Both the position numbers and the translations under genes were made by a program. From Sphingobacterium zeae (lineage in GTDB: Bacteria; Bacteroidota; Bacteroidia; Sphingobacteriales; Sphingobacteriaceae): DNA of 64,000 nucleotides. Positions 7,903 to 17,405 of the stretch are shown piece after piece. The stretch is from the NCBI RefSeq assembly GCF_030818895.1, contig NZ_JAUTBA010000001.1, forward strand, positions 248,001 to 312,000. The letters are read 5' to 3'. Below the pieces are notes generated by a model. It ran no database searches and was not told the origin of the DNA. It worked only from the letters and a program-made list of their open reading frames with translations. The stretch's first letter is position 1; the number at the start of each line of letters is the position of its first letter.

Positions 7903-10419
7903 ATGACTAATTTTAAAAAAATTAAAAAACCGCTACTCTATGCTGGACTGGGCTTGGCCTTATTAAGTCAGGATGCCTATGCCCAAAAAACTGGAGCAAT
8001 CGCCGATCAGCTGCAAATCACCTGGAGGGTTCAGGAAGGACAGCATATCCGTAAAAATCCGGTATCCACCATTATCTTAAAAAACAATGGAACAAGTGCT
8101 GTTCAACTCAATGACTGGAGCCTTTGGTTTAATTTTATCCGATCTATTGATCCTGAAAAGGTCGACAAACGTTTCGCAATAGACCACCGAAACGGCGATC
8201 TTTTTCAGGTTAGCTTTAAGAAAAATAATTTTGTATTGCCTGCTCAGGATAGTGTACACATCGATTTTATAACAACAGGGCTAGTCAATTACACCGATGG
8301 ACCCATTGGTCTATACCTAAAAAATAACCATACTGGGCTGGCCACCAATATTTCAGATTATTCTGCTGTTAAAACTGCTCCTCAATCGGAAGCTGAAAAA
8401 ACAGACTACTTCGCATATAAATACGACCAAAACAAGCTCGTAGAAGGTGTCACCGCACAAAGTATCATCCCCTTACCAAGCCACATTAGTGTCAACATCA
8501 ACGAAAAGTTTAATGTGTCGACAGGTACAAAACTTTTTGTAGCTAATGAATTTGCTAGCGAAGCGAGATTCCTGACAGATTTCTTTTCAACATATTCAAG
8601 TATTAAGCTAACGGCTTCAACTAGCCCGCAGCGCGGTATTGAAATCGTAAAAGTTAACACCTTAAAACCCGAATCCTATCGATTATCAATTACTGCTGAT
8701 GGTGTAAAAATAGAAGCTTCAGATAAAGCTGGTGCTTTCTATGCCATTCAATCATTAAAATCATTGATTAATCATAGTCAGTGGAATAAAACTACAAAAT
8801 CCATTGCATTACCGCACAGCAATATTGAAGATTCCCCACGCTATGGATACCGCGGATTTATGCTGGATGCCGCCCGTAATTTTCATAGTAAGGCCGAGGT
8901 TTTAAGAATATTGGATCTCATGGCTGCTTACAAGTTGAATAAGTTCCATTTCCACTTCATTGACGACGAAGGGTGGCGCCTGGAAATTCCATCCCTCCCT
9001 GAACTAACCGCTGTCGGAGCCAACCGTTCGGCCAATTTTGACGATGGTAAAGCAATACAGCCCGCTTATGGATCTGGAGCGACGACCAAGCCGCACCAAT
9101 TCTACAGTGTGAATGACTATATCGAAATTTTAAAATACGCTCAGGAACGACATATCGATGTGATCCCAGAGGTAGAAACACCTGGCCATGCTCGTGCAGC
9201 GATCAAAGCTATGCGTGCACGTTTTGCGCATTATTCAAAACTTGGCGATAAGCAAAAGGCAGAAGAATATTTACTGGATGATGCAGAAGACAAATCCGTT
9301 TACAACTCTGCACAAAACTGGAATGATAATGTTATGAATCCCGCGCTACCATCAACGTATCATTTTCTAAGCAAGGTGATCGATGAAATCAAAGCCATAC
9401 ACGATCAAGCTGGGGTTCCATTGAAAATTATCGATTTGGGAGGTGACGAAACGCCGAGTGGTGTTTGGGAAAAATCGCCAAAAATATTGGCTTTTATGAA
9501 GGAAAATAATATCGCCAATGTACTCGACGTATGGCCGCTGTATATTTCCAAGATTAATGCCCTGGTTCAAGAAAAAGGACTGACGATGTCGGGATGGGAA
9601 GAGATGGGCATGCGCAACAAAGGCAATGGCATGGTTGTAAATGCGGATCTGGGAAAATCAGGCATCCATTTAAATGTATGGAACAATCTGCCCGGACAAG
9701 GACAGGAAGACCTCGCCTATCGATTGGCCAATGCTGGCTACAAAGTTGTTTATACGAGTGCAGCAAATAATTACCTGGATATGTCATGGGATCGTGACTT
9801 TGCAGATCCGGGACATAGTTGGGTAGGCACTGTCAATCTGAATAGAACTTATTCCTTCTCCCCTGAAAATTTCTTCATCAACTTAAGAAAGGATGACACA
9901 GGAAAAGATTTTAGACCAGAGGCATACACCGATAAAGAACAGCTTACAGCGGAAGGGAAGAAAAATCTCCTCGGGATCAAAGGTGCTTTATGGTCAGAAA
10001 AGATCTCTACTGACCAGCGTCTCGAAGAAATGATATTTCCACGTTTAATCGCCATCGCCGATCGCGCCTGGGCCCCAGAACAAGCCTGGGAAAAAGGGAA
10101 TTCTTTTGACGAAGCTACGTATCGCAAATCGTATACTGCCTTTATCAAAAAGCTGGGCGAGGATGAATTGAGAAAACTGGATAGGATAAATGGAGGCTAT
10201 ACTTATCGACTTCCAAAAATTGGAATTAAGAAAGAGGGCAACCAACTCCTTATCAATACCGATTACCCGGGTTTTAAAGTCTATTATAGCGACAACGGCA
10301 GTATGCCAACACAAAAATCCAAAATAGTGAATGGCCCGATATCATTCCAGCCTGGAAAGAAATACGTATTTAAAGTATATGATGCCAAAGGACGATCAGG
10401 CGATGTAATCAGCTACTAG
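7903..10419 (+). CDS. Beta-N-acetylhexosaminidase, GH20
   Basis: An 838-residue exported enzyme removing terminal GlcNAc or GalNAc residues from chitooligosaccharides, glycans or murein fragments. It has a signal peptide ending near AYAQ (residue 27), an N-terminal chitobiase-type sandwich domain (about 30-170), a GH20b domain (about 185-310), the TIM-barrel catalytic domain from YRGFMLDAARNF to about 745, and a C-terminal CHB_HEX_C-like domain. The catalytic Asp-Glu pair is D515-E516 in LGGDETP. FHFHFIDDEGWRLEI is the usual barrel strand motif. The convergent NagB fusion gene downstream fits an amino-sugar salvage role. A terminator is shared with it. Confidence 0.93.
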   Translation: MTNFKKIKKPLLYAGLGLALLSQDAYAQKTGAIADQLQITWRVQEGQHIRKNPVSTIILKNNGTSAVQLNDWSLWFNFIRSIDPEKVDKRFAIDHRNGDLFQVSFKKNNFVLPAQDSVHIDFITTGLVNYTDGPIGLYLKNNHTGLATNISDYSAVKTAPQSEAEKTDYFAYKYDQNKLVEGVTAQSIIPLPSHISVNINEKFNVSTGTKLFVANEFASEARFLTDFFSTYSSIKLTASTSPQRGIEIVKVNTLKPESYRLSITADGVKIEASDKAGAFYAIQSLKSLINHSQWNKTTKSIALPHSNIEDSPRYGYRGFMLDAARNFHSKAEVLRILDLMAAYKLNKFHFHFIDDEGWRLEIPSLPELTAVGANRSANFDDGKAIQPAYGSGATTKPHQFYSVNDYIEILKYAQERHIDVIPEVETPGHARAAIKAMRARFAHYSKLGDKQKAEEYLLDDAEDKSVYNSAQNWNDNVMNPALPSTYHFLSKVIDEIKAIHDQAGVPLKIIDLGGDETPSGVWEKSPKILAFMKENNIANVLDVWPLYISKINALVQEKGLTMSGWEEMGMRNKGNGMVVNADLGKSGIHLNVWNNLPGQGQEDLAYRLANAGYKVVYTSAANNYLDMSWDRDFADPGHSWVGTVNLNRTYSFSPENFFINLRKDDTGKDFRPEAYTDKEQLTAEGKKNLLGIKGALWSEKISTDQRLEEMIFPRLIAIADRAWAPEQAWEKGNSFDEATYRKSYTAFIKKLGEDELRKLDRINGGYTYRLPKIGIKKEGNQLLINTDYPGFKVYYSDNGSMPTQKSKIVNGPISFQPGKKYVFKVYDAKGRSGDVISY

Positions 10420-10484
10420 TTTACAAAGTGCCCTATTATACTTATAGCGTACTTTTGAACTAATAATGAGGCCTTTATAAAAAA

Positions 10485-10514
10485 AATCCCTGCTTCGATC
10501 TTAAAGCAGGGATT
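10485..10514. terminator. Bidirectional terminator
   Basis: An 11-bp stem, AATCCCTGCTT and AAGCAGGGATT, has flanking A and T tracts on both sides. It lies between the convergent GH20 and NagB-fusion genes and can terminate both. Confidence 0.88.
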
Positions 10515-10552
10515 TTTGTTTATAGATAGTCTCGCATATACGAACTAACGTG

Positions 10553-12481
10553 TTAATCAAATTTCCATCTTACGAAGGCTTCAATAGCCTCATAGTTCGC
10601 TAAACCTAATTGATCATATAAAGCTGCTGTTTCGCTCGTACGATCTTCTGCACGTACCCAGAATTCACGTGGATCATCACCTGGGAATACAGGTAAGTCT
10701 TTCTGAGACTGATGCTTAAAGATAGCCAAACGCTTGCGATAAACTTCTTGTGGAGATAAAGGAACAGCCATTTGGATTTCATGAATTGGATATTCATGCC
10801 ATGCTCCTCGGTATAACCACAACCAGCAATCTTTGGTCCACTCATCTGTTTTGCTCAATCTATTTAATGCTTCAAACAAAATGTCAAAACATACTTTATG
10901 TGTACCATGCGGATCAGCAAAATCACCTGCAGCGAATACCTGATGTGGTTTTACATGACGCAATAACTCCATTGTCTGCTGGATATCATCTTCGAAAGAT
11001 ACATTTTTCGAAAACTTCTGTCTATCATAGAAAGGTAGATCCTGGAAGTGGATATTTTCATCCGGCAAACCTACTAAACGAGCTCCCGCGATTGCCTCCC
11101 CTTTACGGATCAATGCTTTGATTTTACGAACCAGTTCGGTGTCAATCTGATTCGGTTTTTTTGTTGCAAAAATTGCTCGTTCCTCATCGTAAATCCGACC
11201 AATCTGGGCAGCCTCTGAATCGGCTCCGATCTGTTTAGCGAGATCTTCGGCAAACTCCAGATAACGTACCACATCATCGTCCCAAACCGCTGTGTTACCA
11301 CACGTCTGATAAGCAACATGTACATTGTGTCCTTGGTCTGCCAGACGAATAAATGTTCCTCCCATAGAGATCACATCATCATCAGGATGCGGAGAAAATA
11401 CAATCACATTTTTCTTGGCTGGATTGGCTCGCTCAGGACGTTGTGAGTCGTCGACATTGGGTTTACCTCCAGGCCATCCAGTGATCGTATGCTGAAGTTC
11501 ATTAAATATACGGATATTGATATTGTATGCAGGGCCAGTTTCTGTAACCAACTTCGCCATACCATGTGCATTATAATCCTCGTCGGTAAGTTTCAAGATT
11601 GGTTTCTTGATTTCTAACGCTAACCAAACAACAGCTTTCTTAATGAGCGAAGGCGTCCAAGTAACGTCTTCTGCCAACCAAGGAAGATCAAAACGTGTCA
11701 GCAACGAAGCAGCGGCTTCATCCAATATAAATTCAACATGGTCGGACAATTGAAGATAAGTTGCAGGAATCTCTGCGGAGATTTCACCTTCAACGGCTTT
11801 TTTAATGATCTCAGCTTTTGTTTCGGTCCAAGCCATTAAAATGATTTCTCTTGCCTTGAAGATTGTTCCCACTCCCATGGTAATTGCTTTTGTCGGTACA
11901 TTTTCTTTTCCACCAAAAGCACGGGAAGCATCACGACGAGTCAAATCATCCAAGGTGACCACACGTGTGCCTGAATTAGGCGCAGAGCCTGGTTCATTGA
12001 AACCGATGTGGCCTGTACGGCCGATACCTAATAATTGAATATCTAAACCTCCTGCCGCTGTAATTTTCTGCTCGTAAGCCGCACAGAAAGCATTCACTTG
12101 GTCAGGAGCTAAGGTACCATCTGGAATATTTACATTTGCCGGATCGATATCTACGTGTTCGAACAAGTTTTTGTTCATAAAGGTAACATAGCTCTGATCG
12201 GCATCAGGTTGCATAGGATAGTATTCGTCAAGATTGAAGGTAATCACGTTCTTAAAGCTTAAACCTTCTTCTTTATGCAAGCGAATCAGTTCTTGGTAGA
12301 CTTTTACCGGTGTGGCACCAGTAGCAAGGCCTAGAACAGCCTTCTCACCTTTCTCTTGCTTTGCACGAATAATTTCAGCTATACGATTTGCAACGTTTTT
12401 CGAAGCTGAATTTTGATCTGGATAGACGCTCACAGGGACTTTTTCGAAGCGTGTCTCTTCCAATAAATTTAATCTAGCCAT
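10553..12481 (-). CDS. nagB: Glucosamine-6-phosphate deaminase fused to a PIG-L deacetylase-like domain
   Basis: A 642-residue cytoplasmic fusion. Residues 1 to about 270 are glucosamine-6-phosphate deaminase (GLATGATP substrate loop, NLDEYYPM, and GIGRTGHIGFNEPGS with the catalytic region). It converts GlcN6P to fructose-6-phosphate and ammonia. From about residue 350 to the end is a PIG-L/LmbE zinc deacetylase-like domain (SPHPDDDVISMGG near residue 362, and a later DPHGTHKVCFD zinc-ligand motif). This fusion is common in Bacteroidota NagB proteins. The second domain may remove an acetyl group before deamination or act as a regulatory domain; that is not established here. Next to GH20 it completes an amino-sugar catabolic step. 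Confidence 0.92.
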   Translation of the reverse strand: MARLNLLEETRFEKVPVSVYPDQNSASKNVANRIAEIIRAKQEKGEKAVLGLATGATPVKVYQELIRLHKEEGLSFKNVITFNLDEYYPMQPDADQSYVTFMNKNLFEHVDIDPANVNIPDGTLAPDQVNAFCAAYEQKITAAGGLDIQLLGIGRTGHIGFNEPGSAPNSGTRVVTLDDLTRRDASRAFGGKENVPTKAITMGVGTIFKAREIILMAWTETKAEIIKKAVEGEISAEIPATYLQLSDHVEFILDEAAASLLTRFDLPWLAEDVTWTPSLIKKAVVWLALEIKKPILKLTDEDYNAHGMAKLVTETGPAYNINIRIFNELQHTITGWPGGKPNVDDSQRPERANPAKKNVIVFSPHPDDDVISMGGTFIRLADQGHNVHVAYQTCGNTAVWDDDVVRYLEFAEDLAKQIGADSEAAQIGRIYDEERAIFATKKPNQIDTELVRKIKALIRKGEAIAGARLVGLPDENIHFQDLPFYDRQKFSKNVSFEDDIQQTMELLRHVKPHQVFAAGDFADPHGTHKVCFDILFEALNRLSKTDEWTKDCWLWLYRGAWHEYPIHEIQMAVPLSPQEVYRKRLAIFKHQSQKDLPVFPGDDPREFWVRAEDRTSETAALYDQLGLANYEAIEAFVRWKFD

Positions 12482-12624
12482 TTTCTATGGGTATATTGAT
12501 AAACGTGAATTACAAATTTATAAAATTAGTGACTCAAGTTGAAGTAAAATTTTAATAAAGTAGTTCTTTCTTAGCAATATTTTAAATAAAACCTTTTAGC
12601 TGTATTTTTAGCTTAGAAATAGCA

Positions 12625-13773
12625 TTAAATTTGATTCAAAATCGCTATCGCATTTGCTAATGTTTCATCTTTCTTCGCAAAACAAACGCGCAAAACCTGC
12701 TGATTTGTCACTTCCTTATAGAATGCAGACAGTGGAATTGTCGCTATCTTATGTTGTGTCGTTAACGAGCAAGCAAATTCAAATTCCTCTTCATTGCTAA
12801 TGCCACTATAATTTATATTCAAGAAATAAGTCCCTTCACACGGAAGAATCGTAAAGCGCGACCCCTTTAGCCCATCTCTCAGCAGATTTCTTTTACCCTC
12901 AAAAAAACTGGATAATTCCCGGATATAGCTAATATCTTCCAGATATTCAGCAATAGCAAACTGCATGGGTGCATTTACACTAAAAACATTAAATTGGTGA
13001 ACCTTTCTAAATTCATGCGTCAGCTGCGGTGGCGCAACGCAATAGCCAATTTTCCAGCCGGTAGTATGCAACAACTTCCCGAATGAGGCGACAACAAAAC
13101 TGCGTTCACGCAAAGTGGGTATTTCCAGTACCGACTGCGAAGATGCCCAGTCAAACACAATATGCTCGTATACCTCATCGCTCAGCAATAGGATGCTAGT
13201 CCCCTCCAATAGAGCGCCCAACTTAATCAGTTCTTCTTTACCCAATACTTTCCCCGTTGGATTATTCGGATTATTGATAATAATCAGCCGCGTTTTGCTA
13301 TTCATTAAAGTTGCGACATAATCCCAGTCAATCCGAAAATCGGGCGCCAATAATCGGACGGGCACAACCTTACCGCCGAACAATTCGACTGTTGGTGCAT
13401 AGCAATCGTATGCAGGTTCAAATATAATAACCTCATCCTCCGGTTTAACTACGGTAGCAATAGCCGTAAAAATGGCTTGCGTCCCCCCTGAGGTAATGGT
13501 TAATTGTTCCGTTGCATCGACTTCAACGTTATAAATCTGATCGTATTTTTTGACTATCGCATCCCGTAGGGCCTGTGCTCCAATCATTGGTGCATATTGG
13601 TTGTTTCCTTTTTCCATCGCCTTAGTAACCAATTTTACCAACCTCGGGTCGGTCTCAAAATCGGGAAAACCCTGGGAAAGATTTAATGCCTGATGCGCAT
13701 TGGCCAGCGTTGTCATTTTGGTAAAAATCGTCGTACCGACATGTGGAAGTTTAGAGGTTAGGTTGAAGTTCAT
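12625..13773 (-). CDS. PLP-dependent aminotransferase (YbdL/methionine-aminotransferase type)
   Basis: A fold-type I class I/II aminotransferase of 382 residues. The SQGFPDFETD, TSGGTQAIF, NNPNNPTGKV and SDEVYEH motifs are all present. The Schiff-base lysine is K233 in SFGKLLHTTGWKIGY. The C-terminal arginine that binds the substrate carboxylate is in VLRVCFAKK. The sequence type matches methionine/kynurenine aminotransferases (YbdL, KAT) rather than aspartate aminotransferase. It is cytoplasmic and divergent from the next gene, sharing an AT-rich promoter region. Confidence 0.88.
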   Translation of the reverse strand: MNFNLTSKLPHVGTTIFTKMTTLANAHQALNLSQGFPDFETDPRLVKLVTKAMEKGNNQYAPMIGAQALRDAIVKKYDQIYNVEVDATEQLTITSGGTQAIFTAIATVVKPEDEVIIFEPAYDCYAPTVELFGGKVVPVRLLAPDFRIDWDYVATLMNSKTRLIIINNPNNPTGKVLGKEELIKLGALLEGTSILLLSDEVYEHIVFDWASSQSVLEIPTLRERSFVVASFGKLLHTTGWKIGYCVAPPQLTHEFRKVHQFNVFSVNAPMQFAIAEYLEDISYIRELSSFFEGKRNLLRDGLKGSRFTILPCEGTYFLNINYSGISNEEEFEFACSLTTQHKIATIPLSAFYKEVTNQQVLRVCFAKKDETLANAIAILNQI

Positions 13774-13814
13774 TTTTTGACATTTAATTAATCTACCAAA
13801 TTAGTGGATTTTCT

Positions 13815-13845
13815 TATATTTGTAAATATATATAAGAATAGTAAT
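13815..13845 (+). promoter_or_regulatory. Candidate promoter of the thioredoxin-like gene
   Basis: TATATTTG at 13815-13822 matches the Bacteroidota -7 element TAnnTTTG exactly and lies 24 bp before ATG13846. A clear -33 TTTG is not seen. The short spacing suggests a brief leader. Confidence 0.45.
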
Positions 13846-14529
13846 ATGATAAAATACATCACACTACTTTTTTTGATGCTGCCATTCTTCGGATTAGCGC
13901 AAAAAAAGGAACTTACCAAGGAAGAGTATATTGCGCGTGTTAAGGCTGCTCCCGATTCTATTTCGACGTTGGTTGACTTGCGTAGAGTCGGAGGTTATGA
14001 TCCTGTTTACACAGAGCTGCAGACACTCTATAATTCCTTGAGCAATACTGTAAAAAACTCAAGTGAAGGGAAAGAGTTTCAAGAGTATTTAAATACGTTA
14101 GAAACGGTGCAAATTGGAAAAATAGCACCAGCATTTACCCAAAATGACACCAGCGGAAACCCCGTCAAACTTTCGGATTTTAAAGGGAGATATGTGCTTC
14201 TTGATTTTTGGGCATCCTGGTGTCCCGACTGTCGCGTAGAAAGTCCAGATCTTGTAAAAACATACCAACAATTCAAAGGTGAAAACTTTGAAATATTGGG
14301 AATATCCTTTGATAAGGACCGCAACTCCTGGATTAAGGCCATTCATGCCGATAAACTACACTGGAGACATGTTTCGGATCTAAAACGTTGGCAGAATGAT
14401 GTCGGAACATTATACGGCGTAAAATCTATTCCCCAAAATGTCCTGATTGATCCCAATGGAAAAATTGTCGCGAAAAATTTACACGGTGATGCCTTACGTG
14501 CAAAATTGAAAGAAGTATTAAAAAAGTAG
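13846..14529 (+). CDS. Exported TlpA/ResA-like thiol-disulfide oxidoreductase
   Basis: A 227-residue protein starting at ATG13846 (MIKYITLLFLMLPFFGLAQ gives a signal peptide). The frame is open from a GTG at 13804, but those 14 residues precede the signal peptide and overlap the promoter. A helical N-terminal segment (about 25-85) is followed by a thioredoxin-fold AhpC/TSA domain with the redox motif WCPDC (Cys126 and Cys129) and the cis-proline region IPQN. It probably reduces or exchanges disulfides in the periplasm. Many Bacteroidota carry several such proteins and the partner is unknown. Confidence 0.85.
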   Translation: MIKYITLLFLMLPFFGLAQKKELTKEEYIARVKAAPDSISTLVDLRRVGGYDPVYTELQTLYNSLSNTVKNSSEGKEFQEYLNTLETVQIGKIAPAFTQNDTSGNPVKLSDFKGRYVLLDFWASWCPDCRVESPDLVKTYQQFKGENFEILGISFDKDRNSWIKAIHADKLHWRHVSDLKRWQNDVGTLYGVKSIPQNVLIDPNGKIVAKNLHGDALRAKLKEVLKK

Positions 14530-14551
14530 CCTATAGCTGATCAATTCAAAT

Positions 14552-14587
14552 AAAAAGACCATGCACTTTTAAAGGCATGGTCTTTTT
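14552..14587. terminator. Terminator hairpin
   Basis: A 13-bp perfect stem, AAAAAGACCATGC and GCATGGTCTTTTT, with a 10-nt loop lies 22 bp after the thioredoxin-like gene. It ends in T5 on the plus strand and is symmetric for the minus strand. Confidence 0.88.
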
Positions 14588-14715
14588 AGGTTTAACGACG
14601 ACCGTGTTTCTCAAAAAAACTACAGCGAAAGGGGGACTCCACAAACTAATGGGTAAACGCTATCCCGTAATCCTTAATAGGCGCTTATTTACTAACCAAA
14701 CAACATGCGCTTCTA

Positions 14716-16101
14716 CTAACCAAACAAGGCACTGAATATATCCTCTAACTTGGCGACAGGCCGAATCGCAATATTATATTTTTTAGCGTCCAATCCTTTG
14801 GTATTGAATTTAGAAATAAATATACCATCAAAACCCAACTTTTCTGCCTCTTGTATTCTTTGTTCAATTCGATTTACAGCCCTGATCTCGCCCGATAAGC
14901 CAACCTCACCTGCAAAAGTCAGATTGGAGCGAATCGGTATATCTTGTTGTGAAGAAATAATCGCTACTACTACGGCCAGATCGATTGCAGGATCTTCCAC
15001 GCGCAACCCACCGGCAATATTCAAAAATACATCCTGTGCGCTTAACCTAAAACCAAAGCGTTTCTCCAAAACGGCCAGAAGCATATTTAACCGTTTCGTG
15101 TCGTACCCAGTGGAAGAGCGTTGTGCTGTACCAAATGCTGAGTTACTTACCAGTGCCTGCACCTCGATCATCATAGGCCGCATCCCTTCGAGCATGGATG
15201 CAATGGAAACTCCACTAACCGGTTCGTCGCGTTGCGAAATCATAATCTCCGAAGGGTTAGAAACTTCTCTCAGTCCTGAACCCTGCATTTCATAAATCCC
15301 CAGTTCTGAAGCCGATCCAAAGCGATTTTTTACGGCACGCAAAATTCGGTAGACATGGTGACGATCGCCTTCAAATTGAAGGACGGTGTCCACCATATGC
15401 TCTAAAACCTTGGGACCAGCAATCGATCCATCCTTGGTGATGTGTCCCACAATAAAGACGGGAGTGCTCGTCTCCTTGGCAAACCGCAACAATTCGGCGG
15501 TACATTCGCGGACCTGAGAAACCGAACCCGGAGCGGATTCAATCTGTGCGGAATGTAATGTCTGTATCGAGTCAATAACAATGACATTGGGCTGTACCGT
15601 CTCGATCTGCTTGAAAATATTTTGCGTGGATGTTTCCGTCAGGATATAGCAATTCGCTTTGGATGATTGTGATAATCGCTCTGCGCGCATCTTGATCTGC
15701 TGCTCACTTTCCTCCCCCGAAATATAAAGTGTTTTGACTTGTGGAATGGATAAAGCTAACTGTAACATTAACGTTGACTTTCCAATGCCAGGTTCTCCAC
15801 CGATAAGCACAAGTGACCCCGGAACAATGCCGCCACCAAGAACCCGATTAAACTCCTGATCAGGCGTGGATATACGAGACTCATCTTGGTAAACAATTTC
15901 GTGAATAATAGCCGCTTTATTCGCCCTTTTCGTATTGCCTCCAGTTGTAGAACTACGCCATTCGGGGACTTTTGAACTCCCTTTTTCGACCACTTCTTCA
16001 ACAAAGCTATTCCATTGCTTACAGGAAGGACATTGTCCCATCCATTTGGGAGATTCATAGCCACAATTTTGACAGAAGTATGCTGATTTTGATTTTGCCA
16101 T
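14716..16101 (-). CDS. radA: DNA repair protein RadA (Sms)
   Basis: A 461-residue RecA-like helicase/branch-migration factor for recombination intermediates. An N-terminal zinc finger uses Cys10, Cys13, Cys24 and Cys27. The Walker A site is GGEPGIGKST (101-110). The RadA-specific KNRFG motif is present in AVKNRFGSASELG. The C-terminal Lon-like domain starts around residue 300 (IEVQALVS). Length and architecture are normal. It is monocistronic. The call is firm. Confidence 0.96.
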   Translation of the reverse strand: MAKSKSAYFCQNCGYESPKWMGQCPSCKQWNSFVEEVVEKGSSKVPEWRSSTTGGNTKRANKAAIIHEIVYQDESRISTPDQEFNRVLGGGIVPGSLVLIGGEPGIGKSTLMLQLALSIPQVKTLYISGEESEQQIKMRAERLSQSSKANCYILTETSTQNIFKQIETVQPNVIVIDSIQTLHSAQIESAPGSVSQVRECTAELLRFAKETSTPVFIVGHITKDGSIAGPKVLEHMVDTVLQFEGDRHHVYRILRAVKNRFGSASELGIYEMQGSGLREVSNPSEIMISQRDEPVSGVSIASMLEGMRPMMIEVQALVSNSAFGTAQRSSTGYDTKRLNMLLAVLEKRFGFRLSAQDVFLNIAGGLRVEDPAIDLAVVVAIISSQQDIPIRSNLTFAGEVGLSGEIRAVNRIEQRIQEAEKLGFDGIFISKFNTKGLDAKKYNIAIRPVAKLEDIFSALFG

Positions 16102-16244
16102 GCTACGAATTTACAAATTTATAGCCGTTAAAAGCGTAATGACGTGGCCGCAAGCATTACATCTTACCCAAGCTATTAGGCATACTTCAATAATGCGGCA
16201 TGTATACTGGAACGGTACTGAAAAACCTTAAAAAAAAGAAGTGT

Positions 16245-17405
16245 TTATTCTTCATTTTCTTTTAAGATCCGTAAGAAATTTTGTCCCATGATCTTCGCTA
16301 TATCCGCATGTGAATACCCTCGCTCCAGCAATGCTTTAGTCAATAGCGGCAACTTAGAAACATCTTCCAGACCTTGCGGTGAGGATTCTATGCCATCGAA
16401 GTCTGAGCCTACCGCAACGTGATCAATACCAACTTTTTTGACCAGATAATCGATATGATCCAATAATTTCGACAATGGAGCATCAGCCTGTCGCTGAAGT
16501 TCCTTTGGCAACTTTTCATACATAGACCAGGTACTCAGTTTTGATGTCCCATTATCACCAAATTTACTTAGATATAACTTCTTAAGCCTCGCATCATAGG
16601 CAGGATCCAAAAAACCCGAATAAAAATTTACACCAACCACACCCCCATTGCTTTTCAGCGCCTCCAATTGTGCATCTTTCAGGTTTCGGAAATGTGGACA
16701 TAATTCAAAGGCATTACTATGGGAAACCAAGATTGGTTTCGTCGATACCGCAAGCACGTCATAAAAGGTCTGTTCGCCACCATGGGACAAATCAACCATC
16801 ATGCCCAGTTCGTTCATCTTGCGGATAACTTTTCGACCTTTCTCCGTCAACCCTTTATCCTTGGGATCCATATCGTCCGATTCCATCGCGGCACAACTTG
16901 CCCAAGACAAATTATAGTTCCAGGTCAAGGTTAAATATTTGGCACCACGGGCGTACAGTTGCTCAAGATTATCCAGACTTTCTTCAATCATATTTCCACC
17001 TTCCACACCGATTAAAGCGGCAATTTTCCCTGTCTTTAATATCGATTCGATATCTCGTGAAGACTTTGCCAGACTTATTTTATCGGTATTTGCCGCAATC
17101 ATTTTTTCCAGGGCATCTATTTGGTCATTTGCGTGCTTAAATGCGCCGGTTTTCCATTTCGCATCATCGGACCATACCGCAAATACCTGCACATCGACAC
17201 CACCTTCCCGCAACCGCGGCAAATCAGTAGCACCTGTCTTTAACCGTTGACCAATATCTTTCCCCTGAAAAATGGATGCATAGATCACATCATTGTGTCC
17301 ATCTACGACCACCAGATCGCGATGAAGCTGTTTATAGGCTTGGCAATATCCAATAGTATTCCCTGCTGTCATTGCTAGCCCTAGTAGCATGAGGCTCTTT
17401 ATCAT
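16245..17405 (-). CDS. Exported membrane dipeptidase, M19 family
   Basis: A 386-residue metallodipeptidase of the renal dipeptidase family with an N-terminal signal peptide (MIKSLMLLGLAMTAGNTIGY). Zinc-site motifs are DGHNDV, the glutamate in IGVEGG, VDLSHGG, ILVSHSN and the aspartate in VGSDFDG. It hydrolyses dipeptides, commonly with D-residues at the C-terminal position. Its ATG overlaps the stop of the serine hydrolase gene by 4 bp (ATGA-type), so the two form an operon. That pairing suggests peptidoglycan-peptide or dipeptide salvage in the periplasm. Confidence 0.9.
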   Translation of the reverse strand: MIKSLMLLGLAMTAGNTIGYCQAYKQLHRDLVVVDGHNDVIYASIFQGKDIGQRLKTGATDLPRLREGGVDVQVFAVWSDDAKWKTGAFKHANDQIDALEKMIAANTDKISLAKSSRDIESILKTGKIAALIGVEGGNMIEESLDNLEQLYARGAKYLTLTWNYNLSWASCAAMESDDMDPKDKGLTEKGRKVIRKMNELGMMVDLSHGGEQTFYDVLAVSTKPILVSHSNAFELCPHFRNLKDAQLEALKSNGGVVGVNFYSGFLDPAYDARLKKLYLSKFGDNGTSKLSTWSMYEKLPKELQRQADAPLSKLLDHIDYLVKKVGIDHVAVGSDFDGIESSPQGLEDVSKLPLLTKALLERGYSHADIAKIMGQNFLRILKENEE